NCBI GenBank assembly: GCA_947463915.1
Contig: CANHVO010000013.1
Span: 1 to 45,228, forward strand
Reading direction: 5' to 3'
Length of the DNA: 45,228 nucleotides
Source: Planctomycetaceae bacterium
Lineage (GTDB): Bacteria > Planctomycetota > Planctomycetia > Pirellulales > Pirellulaceae
Shown here: piece after piece, positions 8,870 through 16,488 of the stretch
How positions within the stretch are numbered: position 1 is the stretch's first letter
Layout of the letters: every line of letters begins with the position of its first letter
Notes under the pieces: model-generated
Databases searched by the model: none
The model's input: the letters and a program-made list of their open reading frames with translations, nothing else
What the model was told of the DNA's origin: nothing
Program-made: the position numbers and the translations under genes

Positions 8870-10066
8870 ATGGCCAAAGAGGTATTTGAACGCAAAAAAC
8901 CCCACTGCAACGTAGGCACAATCGGTCACATTGACCACGGCAAGACCACCACAACAGGTGCTTTGCTGGCAGTACAGGCTGCAAAGGGATTGGCAAAGCC
9001 AAAGTCCTATGCTGATATTGCTAAGGGTGGAACAGTTCGTGACGCTACTAAGACGGTGACAATCGCCGCTTCTCACGTTGAGTACGAGTCGGAGACACGA
9101 CACTACGCTCACATCGACTGCCCTGGTCACGCTGACTTTATCAAGAACATGATCACCGGTGCTGCTCAGATGGACGGCGCGATCTTGGTTGTTAGTGCTG
9201 CTGACGGTCCGATGCCGCAAACCAAAGAGCACGTTCTGCTTGCTCGTCAGGTTGGTGTTCCAGCGGTTCTCGTGTTCCTCAATAAGTGCGACTTGGTCGA
9301 CGACGAAGAGTTGCTCGAGTTGGTTGAGTTGGAAATTCGTGAGCTTCTCTCGAAGTACGGCTTCCCAGGCGAAGACACTCCAATCGTTCGTGGAAATGCA
9401 AAAGCAGCTTACGACAAGCCTGCTGATCCAGAAGCTAGCAAGTGTATCAGCGCTTTGATTGATGCGATCGATTCGCATATTCCACAGCCAGCACGCGAAG
9501 AGGACAAGCCGTTCTTGATGGCAGTTGAAGACGTGTTCTCGATCGAAGGTCGTGGAACGGTTGCGACTGGTCGTATCGAGCGCGGGATGATCAAGGTCGG
9601 CGAAGAAGTCGAAATCATCGGCTTGATGGACGAAAAGAAGAAGACGACCGTAACTGGTGTTGAGCAGTTCCGACGCGAAATGAAGGAAGGCCGAGCTGGA
9701 GACAACGTTGGTTGCTTGCTCCGCGGTGTTCGACGCGAAGACATCGAGCGTGGACAAGTTTTGGCTAAGCCAAATTCGATCACCCCGCACAAGAAGTTCG
9801 AAGCAGAAGTTTATTGCTTGAGCAAGGACGAAGGGGGCCGTCACACGCCGTTCTTCTCCGGTTATCGCCCGCAGTTCTACTTCCGAACGACTGACGTTAC
9901 TGGAACAGCTAACTTGGTCGACGCTGAAATGTGCATGCCTGGCGACAACGTCAAGTTGACCGTTGAGTTGCAGAAGTCGGTTGCGATCGATGCCGGTGTT
10001 CGCTTTGCTATCCGCGAAGGTGGCAAGACGGTCGGTTCGGGCGTTGTAACCAAGATTGTTGAGTAA
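8870..10066 (+). CDS. tuf: Elongation factor Tu
   Basis: The 398-residue GTPase delivers aminoacyl-tRNA to the ribosome. The G motifs are present: GHIDHGKT (P loop), DCPGHAD (switch II) and NKCD (G4). Domains 2 and 3 are complete and end in VTKIVE. Switch I departs from the usual bacterial form. Where most EF-Tu have a stretch ending ARGITI before HVEY, this one reads TKTVTI before AASHVEY, so the RG dipeptide is replaced while the Mg-binding Thr is kept. The four upstream tRNA genes and downstream tRNA-Trp, secE and nusG match the classical tufB neighbourhood, so a common transcript is likely. Length and start are normal for the family. Confidence 0.98.
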   Translation: MAKEVFERKKPHCNVGTIGHIDHGKTTTTGALLAVQAAKGLAKPKSYADIAKGGTVRDATKTVTIAASHVEYESETRHYAHIDCPGHADFIKNMITGAAQMDGAILVVSAADGPMPQTKEHVLLARQVGVPAVLVFLNKCDLVDDEELLELVELEIRELLSKYGFPGEDTPIVRGNAKAAYDKPADPEASKCISALIDAIDSHIPQPAREEDKPFLMAVEDVFSIEGRGTVATGRIERGMIKVGEEVEIIGLMDEKKKTTVTGVEQFRREMKEGRAGDNVGCLLRGVRREDIERGQVLAKPNSITPHKKFEAEVYCLSKDEGGRHTPFFSGYRPQFYFRTTDVTGTANLVDAEMCMPGDNVKLTVELQKSVAIDAGVRFAIREGGKTVGSGVVTKIVE

Positions 10067-10074
10067 TTGCAGCC

Positions 10075-10099
10075 GTAGCTGAATTCGTGAGAATTCAGC
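10075..10099. repeat. Dispersed palindrome with GTAGC head, family R1, copy 1
   Basis: Head GTA is followed by arm GCTGAATTC (10078-10086), loop GTGA and arm GAATTCAGC (10091-10099), a perfect 9-bp stem. Another GAATTCAGC half-site follows about 20 bp on. It lies just after the tuf stop. Related copies are at 13958-14193, 16129-16153 and 45194-45219. Confidence 0.7.
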
Positions 10100-10154
10100 A
10101 TGCTCTGGATTATAACGAATTCAGCTGCAGGCGGACTTTTTACAAAAGCCAACA

Positions 10155-10180
10155 ATGCCGCTATCGAACGATAGCGGCAT
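10155..10180 (+). terminator. Hairpin between tuf and tRNA-Trp (weak terminator or processing site)
   Basis: ATGCCGCTAT (10155-10164) and ATAGCGGCAT (10171-10180) form a perfect 10-bp stem with a 6-nt loop. Only a broken T-run (GGTTTGTT) follows, and tRNA-Trp starts 9 bp later. It could be a partial terminator or an RNA-processing signal that frees the tRNA. Confidence 0.5.
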
Positions 10181-10188
10181 GGTTTGTT

Positions 10189-10261
10189 AGGAGCGTAGCT
10201 CAATTGGCAGAGCACCGGTTTCCAAAACCGGGGGTTGCGGGTTCGATTCCCTCCGCTCCTG
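10189..10261 (+). tRNA. tRNA-Trp (anticodon CCA)
   Basis: The acceptor arms AGGAGCG/CGCTCCT pair perfectly. The anticodon stem CCGGT/ACCGG has loop TTCCAAA, giving CCA. It sits between tuf and secE, a frequent arrangement. The 3' CCA is not encoded. Confidence 0.96.
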
Positions 10262-10298
10262 TTGAGTCACTTCCGATTCCCCCATTCGTAGATTAAGC

Positions 10299-10769
10299 AT
10301 GGCAACTGTGTCCGAAGATTCTGAATCCGGTAGCTCGCTTTTCAGTGAGTTATTTGTTGGTTCGCTATACAAGGCTAGGCAGGGACGTATTGTCCGCCAG
10401 GTGACATGCCTTGCGCTGTGGTTGTCGATTTGGCTTGGGGCCTGGCAATTGTATGAGACTTTGGGCTCCTATAGTTACAGCGACTGGTCTGAATCGACAC
10501 GTGATCTCCTCACGAAGGGGACTTATGTCGTGCCGCTCGTGTTGGTTGCGCTAGGAATGTGGTTTTCTTTTCGGCTGGTAAATTGGCCGAAATTTGCTGA
10601 TTTTTTGATTGCAGTTGAGTCAGAAATGACAAAGGTTTCGTGGCCGCCTAAAACTGAGCTTTACAGGGCGTCCATGGTCGTTATATTCACGATGGCTTTT
10701 CTGGCATTGTTATTGTTTGCTTACGACATGTTGTGGCAAGCGATTTTCGATGGCATTGGAGTTAGTTAA
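10299..10769 (+). CDS. secE: Preprotein translocase subunit SecE
   Basis: This 156-residue inner-membrane protein has three hydrophobic segments, at about 35-55, 73-93 and 124-148. The conserved SecE core precedes the last one: an amphipathic helix ending EMTKVSWPPKTEL (residues about 108-120), then the transmembrane anchor. SecE clamps the SecY channel of the Sec translocon. Three membrane segments resemble the E. coli form rather than the minimal one-helix SecE of many bacteria. The position before nusG is the near-universal secE-nusG order. It lies 37 bp after tRNA-Trp, so it is probably in the same transcript. Confidence 0.94.
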   Translation: MATVSEDSESGSSLFSELFVGSLYKARQGRIVRQVTCLALWLSIWLGAWQLYETLGSYSYSDWSESTRDLLTKGTYVVPLVLVALGMWFSFRLVNWPKFADFLIAVESEMTKVSWPPKTELYRASMVVIFTMAFLALLLFAYDMLWQAIFDGIGVS

Positions 10770-10910
10770 TTTTTTAGGCTGGGTTGTCAGCGAAGGCTGA
10801 CCTCCCCAACAAGCCAGGAGAATGGTCGGCAGACGACTTGGCAGGGTTGGTAATAACTCTGCAATTTAGTTTGGTTTGGCTGTTCGTTAAGACTGGCGCT
10901 AGGTTTTCGA

Positions 10911-11495
10911 GTGAACACTTCCACACAATCAGAAATTGAATCCGCTGACGCTGGCGATATGCGTTGGTATATTTTAAAGGTTCAGTTCAATCGCGAAGAT
11001 ACTATTCGCGCAGCTTTGGAAAAGCGAATACGCTTGTCCACGCTGGCTTCGTCGTTTGGCGAGATTCTCGTCCCGACGGAAGATGTTGTGGAATTTACGC
11101 GAGCCGGTAAGCGCCGTGTCGTAAAACGCAAGCTCTATCCAGGTTACTTGGTGATCCGAATGATCATCAACGATGATACTTGGTTTCTGGTACGAGAGAC
11201 CAGTGGAGTAGGCGACTTTACCGGTTCAGGTGGCAAGCCCACGCCGATGACAGACTCAGATGTTGAGCGGATCATCAAAATGGCTTATCCCGACGCTGAT
11301 GACGAGCAAGTCCCCAAGACCACGATTCCGTTCAAATCTGGTGACCAAGTGCGAGTTAAGGAAGGCAACTTCCAGAGTCTCGAGGGCGAGGTCGACAGGA
11401 TTGATGAAGCCAATGGGCGTGTGACCGTGATCATCAGTATCTTCGGTCGCAGTACTCCAGTTGAACTGGACCACTGGCAAATCGAGTCTCTTTAA
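10911..11495 (+). CDS. nusG: Transcription termination/antitermination factor NusG
   Basis: The 194-residue protein begins at a GTG. The NGN domain starts at MRWYILKVQFNRE (residue 17) and includes LYPGYLVIRM. The C-terminal KOW domain includes FKSGDQVRVKEG and a G-x-V pattern through about residue 185. NusG binds RNA polymerase and couples it to ribosomes or Rho. The 16 residues before the NGN domain are polar and could be shortened if the ATG at 10959 were used, although that would leave no linker. The 141-bp gap after secE contains a small hairpin (GTCAGC/GCTGAC near 10787-10802). rplK follows 143 bp later. Confidence 0.96.
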   Translation: MNTSTQSEIESADAGDMRWYILKVQFNREDTIRAALEKRIRLSTLASSFGEILVPTEDVVEFTRAGKRRVVKRKLYPGYLVIRMIINDDTWFLVRETSGVGDFTGSGGKPTPMTDSDVERIIKMAYPDADDEQVPKTTIPFKSGDQVRVKEGNFQSLEGEVDRIDEANGRVTVIISIFGRSTPVELDHWQIESL

Positions 11496-11561
11496 GTCGT
11501 TTGCTGTCCTTCAATCGATTGATTGTCGGGTGTGTAAATCGGGGGAAAGAGCAACGTTTAA

Positions 11562-11567
11562 TATAAT
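11562..11567 (+). promoter_or_regulatory. Possible -10 element upstream of rplK
   Basis: A perfect TATAAT lies 72 bp before the rplK start, in the 143-bp gap after nusG. No good -35 hexamer is visible at normal spacing. A separate promoter for the ribosomal protein genes is known at this place in E. coli; here it is a suggestion only. Confidence 0.35.
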
Positions 11568-11638
11568 CGGGTCTCAATAGAGTATTGGGACGCAACATTC
11601 AGTATCGGTGACAGAAGCGGACACAAGGTTCACTATCA

Positions 11639-12064
11639 ATGGCCAAGCAAGTCGTAGGACAAGCAAAATTTCAGGTACCTGGTGGTAAGGCGACGCCTGC
11701 GCCACCAGTTGGTACCTCGTTAGGTAAATTCGGTATCAATTTGGGACAGTTTGTGTCCCAGTTCAATGAACGGACACGAGAGTTTAACGGCACTCCGATC
11801 CCTGTAGTTGTGACCGTCTATTCCGACCGCAGTTTCGAGTTCGTTACAAAGAGCCCGCCTGCATCGGCATTGCTCAAGATCGCTGCTGGCATCGCTAGCG
11901 GTTCGAGTGAGCCACATAAAACAAAAGTTGGCAAAGTGACCGCCGCTCAAGTAGAAGACATCTGTAAAAAGAAGATGGCTGACTTGAACGCACGCGATCT
12001 CGAGCATGCTCGGCGCATGATCGAGGGCACTGCCCGCAGTATGGGTATCGAGGTCATAGGTTAA
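11639..12064 (+). CDS. rplK: 50S ribosomal protein L11
   Basis: At 141 residues this is the usual L11 length. It has the N-terminal PGGKATPAPPVGTSLG segment and the C-terminal rRNA-binding domain, including VTAAQVEDICKKKM and MIEGTARSMGIEV. L11 forms the GTPase-associated centre together with L10 and L7/L12, encoded just downstream. It is 21 bp from rplA, as in the standard L11-L1 operon. A GGAG-type ribosome site is not obvious upstream of the ATG, which is common in these genomes. Confidence 0.97.
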   Translation: MAKQVVGQAKFQVPGGKATPAPPVGTSLGKFGINLGQFVSQFNERTREFNGTPIPVVVTVYSDRSFEFVTKSPPASALLKIAAGIASGSSEPHKTKVGKVTAAQVEDICKKKMADLNARDLEHARRMIEGTARSMGIEVIG

Positions 12065-12085
12065 TAGAGGGGAGCAAGCGTAACG

Positions 12086-12766
12086 ATGGTTAAGCCAACG
12101 AAAGCAATGAAAGCCATGCTCGCCAAAGCACCGGGAAGTACCCCGATGCCATTGCAGCAAGCTATGGAATTACTAAAGCAGTTTTCTGGACGCAAGTTCG
12201 ATCAGACTGTTGAAATTCATATGAAACTCGGTATCGATCCTTCGCAAGCAGATCAGCTTGTGCGTGGATCGGTTGTGTTGCCTCACGGTATCGGCAAGAT
12301 CCAACGCGTCGTGGTTTTCGCAAAGGGTGACTTGGCGAAAGTGGCTGAAGAGGCCGGTGCGGACTTCGTCGGGTCGGACGATTTGTCGAAGAAGATCAAA
12401 GATGGATTCTTGGATTTCGACGTCTGTATTGCGACTCCCGACATGATGGGTATGGTCGGGCCATTGGGTAAGGTTCTTGGGCCTCGCGGTTTGATGCCTT
12501 CGCCTCGAGCTGGTACGGTTACAACCGACGTGGCTCGTGTGGTCAAAGAGTACAAAGCTGGTAAGGTTGAGTTCCGGAACGACAAGGGCGCGAACATTCA
12601 TGCTGTTGTTGGCAAGATTAGTTTCGACGCAACCAAGTTGATCGAAAACACAACCTCGTTTATTTCGTATGTGCAGTCCCTCAAGCCGAACACGGTCAAG
12701 GGTTTGTACATCAGATCGATCGCCATTTGCGCGACGATGTCCCCTAGCATCCGCGTTACTGCGTAA
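12086..12766 (+). CDS. rplA: 50S ribosomal protein L1
   Basis: The 226-residue protein shows the L1 signature: [19 protein letters not shown] near residues 119-137, followed by [21 protein letters not shown]1 builds the mobile L1 stalk at the ribosomal E site and in many bacteria represses its own operon. GGGGAG (12067-12072) supports the ATG at 12086. The gap to rplJ is only 12 bp, so the long structured L10 leader found in E. coli between these genes cannot be present here. Confidence 0.97.
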   Translation: MVKPTKAMKAMLAKAPGSTPMPLQQAMELLKQFSGRKFDQTVEIHMKLGIDPSQADQLVRGSVVLPHGIGKIQRVVVFAKGDLAKVAEEAGADFVGSDDLSKKIKDGFLDFDVCIATPDMMGMVGPLGKVLGPRGLMPSPRAGTVTTDVARVVKEYKAGKVEFRNDKGANIHAVVGKISFDATKLIENTTSFISYVQSLKPNTVKGLYIRSIAICATMSPSIRVTA

Positions 12767-12778
12767 GGAAAGGTTTCC

Positions 12779-13348
12779 ATGAGCAAGCTAGTCAAGAAGC
12801 TCGTTTCGCGCGATATTGCCAGTCGACTGGACGGGGTCAATGACGCTATCGTTGCCAACATTGTTGGCATGACCGGCGAACAGAATTACAACATCCGAAA
12901 AGCGCTCCGGGACACCGGGGTAAAGATTATGGTTGTGAAGCGTACTTTGGCAGCGAGAGCTACCGAAGGGACTCTTTTGCGACCAGCTTTCGGTGAACAA
13001 GCCGGTAGCATGGCTGTTATTTGGGGCTGCGAGGATTTCGTCTCCTTGGTTCGTTTGGTGACCAAGATGGTGGATTCTGGCAAGTTCCCGAAGCTAGAAA
13101 TCAAGGGTGGGGTGATGGACGGTGACGCGATCACTGCTGACCAAGTCAAGAAGGTTAGTAAGTGGCCAAGTCGAACCGAACAAATCTCCATGTTGGTTGG
13201 TCAAATTCTCTCGCCTGGTGCTAACCTGTCGGGTCAATTGGTTGGTCCAGCTCGCAAGATCGCTGGTCAGGTCAAGAAGATGATCGAAAACCTAGAGGAG
13301 GGGGCACCTGTTGCCGCTGAATCTACTGAAACAGGTGCTGCCGAATAG
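12779..13348 (+). CDS. rplJ: 50S ribosomal protein L10
   Basis: The 189-residue protein matches L10. The N-terminal rRNA-binding region includes NIRKALRDTGVKIMVVKRTLAARA (residues about 39-62), and a C-terminal helix binds the L7/L12 dimers. L10 is the base of the ribosomal stalk. GGAAAGG (12767-12773) lies upstream of the start. It is followed after 99 bp by rplL. That gap contains a short A-rich/T-rich stem (CTAAAAA with TTTTTAG, 13382-13411) and a T-rich tract, which might attenuate or process the message and so set the L7/L12 excess; that is speculation. Confidence 0.97.
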   Translation: MSKLVKKLVSRDIASRLDGVNDAIVANIVGMTGEQNYNIRKALRDTGVKIMVVKRTLAARATEGTLLRPAFGEQAGSMAVIWGCEDFVSLVRLVTKMVDSGKFPKLEIKGGVMDGDAITADQVKKVSKWPSRTEQISMLVGQILSPGANLSGQLVGPARKIAGQVKKMIENLEEGAPVAAESTETGAAE

Positions 13349-13447
13349 TCGGTGCCAAATTTACGTGTCGAACAGCCGGTCTAAAAAACTTTCTCGCCGG
13401 TCGTTTTTAGTTGTTTGTTTTTTCCCAACAAGAGGATAGGTAAGATT

Positions 13448-13849
13448 ATGTCCGAGTCAGCAACCGCTTTCGCGGAAGAAATCAAGACCTTGGGCGAGAA
13501 GATCGTCGGCCTGACGCTCAAGCAAGCCAAGGAATTGAGTGATTATTTGAAGGAAGTTCACGGCATCGAAGCCGCTTCCGGTGGAGCTGTCATGATGGCT
13601 GCTCCAACTGATGCTGCACCTGCAGCTGCTGCCGTTCAAACCGAGTTTGATGTTGTTATGACATCGTTCGGTGAGAAGAAGCTAGACGTAGTCAAGGTCG
13701 TAAAGAACTTGACAGGTCTATCGCTGATGGACGCAAAGAAGCTGGTTGAAGCAGTTCCTGCCAAGATCAAAGAAGGCGTTTCGAAAGAAGACGCTGACAA
13801 GGTCAAGGCTGAACTCACCGAAGCCGGTGCAACTGTTGAACTCAAGTAG
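13448..13849 (+). CDS. rplL: 50S ribosomal protein L7/L12
   Basis: Starting at the ATG at 13448, which has AGAGGATAGG a few bases upstream, the protein is 133 residues. The frame extends 11 codons further upstream, but that extension is not conserved in the family. The N-terminal dimerisation helices are followed by an Ala-rich hinge (about residues 48-66). The factor-binding C-terminal domain includes [18 protein letters not shown] and [10 protein letters not shown]7/L12 recruits translational GTPases such as the EF-Tu encoded upstream. A strong terminator follows, and rpoB, normally next, is absent. Confidence 0.97.
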   Translation: MSESATAFAEEIKTLGEKIVGLTLKQAKELSDYLKEVHGIEAASGGAVMMAAPTDAAPAAAAVQTEFDVVMTSFGEKKLDVVKVVKNLTGLSLMDAKKLVEAVPAKIKEGVSKEDADKVKAELTEAGATVELK

Positions 13850-13918
13850 TTGATGTTTGTTGCGGTCTGCCTCTTTGAGATGGATGCGCAAAACAAATCG
13901 ACGTATGAAGCATTTGAA

Positions 13919-13945
13919 GGCACGTTCATTGAACGTGCCTTTTTT
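13919..13945 (+). terminator. Rho-independent terminator after rplL
   Basis: GGCACGTTC (13919-13927), loop ATT and GAACGTGCC (13931-13939) make a perfect 9-bp stem, followed by six T. It ends the L11-L12 transcript 70 bp after the rplL stop. Confidence 0.92.
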
Positions 13946-13957
13946 CGTTGAGTAACC

Positions 13958-14193
13958 CGTAGCTGGTTTCGCATGAATTCAGCTCTTTCTGAGATGTACT
14001 CAATAACAGGCTCTAACGTCGGCAACGATTTTCGCTTGTTTAAACTTGCTTTTGTGTAGCGAATGTCGTCGAGACTTTCGGCTGGATCGACTTAATGAAC
14101 GAAACTCATGACGAGTTTCGCTACAAAATGCTTCACGGCGTTGGGTAGAGCCTGGGAACGAGGGTGAGAATTCGGATCAAGGTGAATTCTCAC
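13958..14193. repeat. Cluster of four palindromes, mostly family R1
   Basis: Four inverted repeats follow each other in a 413-bp gene gap (13850-14262, to the widest possible start of the next gene). They are 13958-13984 (GTAGCTGGTTTC with GAATTCAGCT), 14056-14080 (GTAGCGAATGTC with GACTTTCG), 14100-14125 on the opposite strand (CGAAACTC with GAGTTTCG, head GTAGC read on minus), and 14164-14193 (GTGAGAATTC with GAATTCTCAC, perfect, no head). No gene is visible in the gap. Confidence 0.7.
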
Positions 14194-14298
14194 GAAGTCA
14201 GCAACCGGGCGTAGCCAAGTTGACGGTGCAAGGACATTTGTTACTATCGTCCCGGGCTCATTTTGCAAGTCGCCCTTAATCAGGATGAGAAGATAAAT

Positions 14299-15954
14299 AT
14301 GGCGTTGCCAGAAAACGAGTTTTTGGTCAGTCCTGATGTCTTGGTTGATCAAGGCCTTGTGCACCAGCAGAATGGCCGACTGGCAGAGGCTGAGGTTCTG
14401 TACAATCTCGCTCTCGTTCAAGAACCGCACCACGTGGAGGCTTTGCATCTGCTTGGTTTGGTTAGGCATCAGACGGGGCGGTTTCCCGAGGCTGTCGAGT
14501 TGATTCAAAAAGCGATCTCTTTCAAAGCATCGCCTTGTCCAGTCTTGCTAACCAATGTTGGTGCTGCGATGCAGGAGAGCAAGCGATGGGAGGAAGCTGA
14601 GGAAAGCTATCGGCGAGCGATTCAAGCCAAGCGGGATTATCTGCCAGCTCATGAAAACCTTTGCCGTCTTTTGCCGATTCGGGGGAAGACCCTAGCGGCC
14701 GCCGACGCGTGGATGGATTTAGGAAATCAATTTCTCGACGTGGGAAAGCCGCAAGAAGCGTACATTCGATATCGGCTCGCTTTTCAGTTCAAACCGGATG
14801 ACGCTGGGCTGTTGCATGGTTTGGCGACGACGTTGGCGGGGCAAGGGCGACTCGAAGAGTCTCTCTCCATGTATCGAGCTTCTTTGTCCAAAGATTCCAA
14901 ATCCGCATTGTGCTTGACAAATTTGGGTTGGGTACAGTCTCAACTTGGCCGGCTGGACGAAGCGGTAGGGAATTTTCGTCAAGCGATTTTGTTGGCTCCG
15001 GAATACGCGGAGGCCCACATGTGTTTGGCGGCTACTCTATTGCGGATGGGACAGTTCTCTGAGGGCTGGGCCGAGTATGAATGGCGGTGGAAAAGTTTGG
15101 CGAAGCAGTTTGTTCGACCTGCACGTAGCCAGCAGGAATGGCGAGGTGAGTCGCTGGCAGGTCGGACCCTTTTGGTGGAAAGCGAGCAAGGGCTTGGGGA
15201 TATCCTGCAGTTTGTTCGGTATGTGGAATTGCTGCGAACCAACGGTGATCGCGTTCTTTTTCGTTGTCCAGAACCGTTGCAACCGCTTTTGCGCGCCTGC
15301 TCAACCTTTGGTGATTGCATGATCCGATCGGAGGAGGCGTTACCGCACTTCGATTTTTTTGTTCCGCTCCTATCGCTTCCGCGAATTTTCGGCACCACTG
15401 TGGAGACGGTTCCTGCGAACATACCGTACCTACAAGCTCCGACGAATCGGGTTGAGGCGTGGCGTGAGCGTTTGGGGGGGCAAAAAACATTTCGCATAGG
15501 TATCGTTTGGCAGGGGAGCACGTCGTATCGCGACGATAGCCAGCGATCGTTTCACTTGAACAAGTTCGGGCCGCTAGCGTATTTTCCAGGGGTCGAACTG
15601 GTTTGCTTGCAGAAAGGCAACGGCACTGAGCAGCTAAAACAAATTTCGTTCCCAGTTCGAACGCTTGGAGATGCGTTTGATGGAGATGGCCCCTTTCTGG
15701 ATACCGCGGCCGTTATGAAGAATCTGGATTTGGTTATTGCCCCAAACACATCCCTCGCTCATTTGGCTGGAGCGCTAAACGTACCGGTTTGGGTGATTTT
15801 GTCGGGTGTCGCCTCCGATTGGCGCTGGATCTCCAATCGAGACGATTCACCCTGGTACCCAAGCATGCGGTTGTTTCGTCAAAAAGCAGGCGGAGATTGG
15901 GACGAAGTGTTTAACCGGGTATACGGTGAGGTCGCCAAGATTTCCCGGACGTAG
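14299..15954 (+). CDS. TPR protein with GT-B glycosyltransferase-like C-terminal domain
   Basis: From the ATG at 14299 (a TTG at 14263 is less likely) the protein is 551 residues. The N-terminal half (about 8-265) carries tetratricopeptide repeats, for example GRLAEAEVLYNLAL, ALHLLGLVRHQTGRFPEA and GRLDEAVGNFRQAI. The C-terminal half has RTLLVESEQGLGDILQFVRY, GIVWQGS and LVIAPNTSLAHLAGAL. These resemble the nucleotide-sugar-binding part of GT9/heptosyltransferase-type enzymes, a combination frequent in TPR-containing glycosyltransferases. A role in glycan or protein glycosylation is likely; the substrate cannot be told. It has no signal peptide. The gene stands alone between palindrome-rich gaps. 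Confidence 0.8.
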   Translation: MALPENEFLVSPDVLVDQGLVHQQNGRLAEAEVLYNLALVQEPHHVEALHLLGLVRHQTGRFPEAVELIQKAISFKASPCPVLLTNVGAAMQESKRWEEAEESYRRAIQAKRDYLPAHENLCRLLPIRGKTLAAADAWMDLGNQFLDVGKPQEAYIRYRLAFQFKPDDAGLLHGLATTLAGQGRLEESLSMYRASLSKDSKSALCLTNLGWVQSQLGRLDEAVGNFRQAILLAPEYAEAHMCLAATLLRMGQFSEGWAEYEWRWKSLAKQFVRPARSQQEWRGESLAGRTLLVESEQGLGDILQFVRYVELLRTNGDRVLFRCPEPLQPLLRACSTFGDCMIRSEEALPHFDFFVPLLSLPRIFGTTVETVPANIPYLQAPTNRVEAWRERLGGQKTFRIGIVWQGSTSYRDDSQRSFHLNKFGPLAYFPGVELVCLQKGNGTEQLKQISFPVRTLGDAFDGDGPFLDTAAVMKNLDLVIAPNTSLAHLAGALNVPVWVILSGVASDWRWISNRDDSPWYPSMRLFRQKAGGDWDEVFNRVYGEVAKISRT

Positions 15955-16128
15955 ATAGCGGCGCGGTGATAGTCTTTTTGACTTTTCTCCCGACATCCCT
16001 TTTCCGCACGCAGTCAAGCATTTCAGGACGTTCGGGGCTTGCCCCTCCGTTCGCAGGTTTGGAGTTTTAGATTCAAGTCGCCTGCTTGTTAATCATCGGA
16101 CGGCTCTTGTATTCATCGTGCCTAGAGA

Positions 16129-16153
16129 CCGTGGGGCGAGCCCCACGGCTACG
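16129..16153 (-). repeat. Palindrome with GTAGC head, family R1, at a convergent junction
   Basis: Read on the minus strand, CGTAGC leads into CCGTGGGGC, loop TC and GCCCCACGG, a perfect 9-bp stem. A smaller GGGGC/GCCCC hairpin is at 16034-16045. It lies in the 534-bp gap between the convergent TPR and TlpA-like genes, which otherwise holds only the 15-bp tandem repeat. Confidence 0.65.
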
Positions 16154-16355
16154 AAGTGTCGGCGCTATCGCGGCAAAGAGACAAAGCGATAGTCGTTTAC
16201 CAGGAGATGGACAGGTCCAAAAGTGAGACGGCCTCCAAGGCCCTCGGTCGCCGAAGTTGGCACAAGTCTCGATCGGAGTAGCACACCAAGCATGTTGCGA
16301 ACGTTGGGCACGAGGCCCAAGTACGCTAACCCCAAATTAGCCTTGTCGTCCGCAT

Positions 16356-16400
16356 CGCATCGTCGGCCACCGCATCGTCGGCCACCGCATCGTCGGCTTC
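16356..16400. repeat. Tandem repeat, 15 bp x 3
   Basis: CGCATCGTCGGCCAC occurs twice exactly (16356-16370, 16371-16385) and a third time with changes in the last bases (16386-16400). The surrounding frames do not look coding. Copy number may vary between strains. Confidence 0.8.
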
Positions 16401-16488
16401 CTGCGATGTTCGTCCTCCCAGTGGAATTTGTTAAGCTTCCGGATGTTCGTGGCGATGAGGGAACTCTAAAAGTCAGTTCCGTACAAAC

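Noticed and set aside
8843-9844. A 333-residue minus-strand frame opposite tuf
   Set aside because: The plus strand encodes EF-Tu with all GTPase motifs; the antisense frame is a by-product of its codon bias.
12767-12778. L10 leader regulatory RNA between rplA and rplJ
   Set aside because: Only 12 bp separate the genes, so the leader cannot fit.
16356-16400. Three 15-bp units, considered as a CRISPR fragment
   Set aside because: The units are directly adjacent with no spacers, and no cas genes are in the window.
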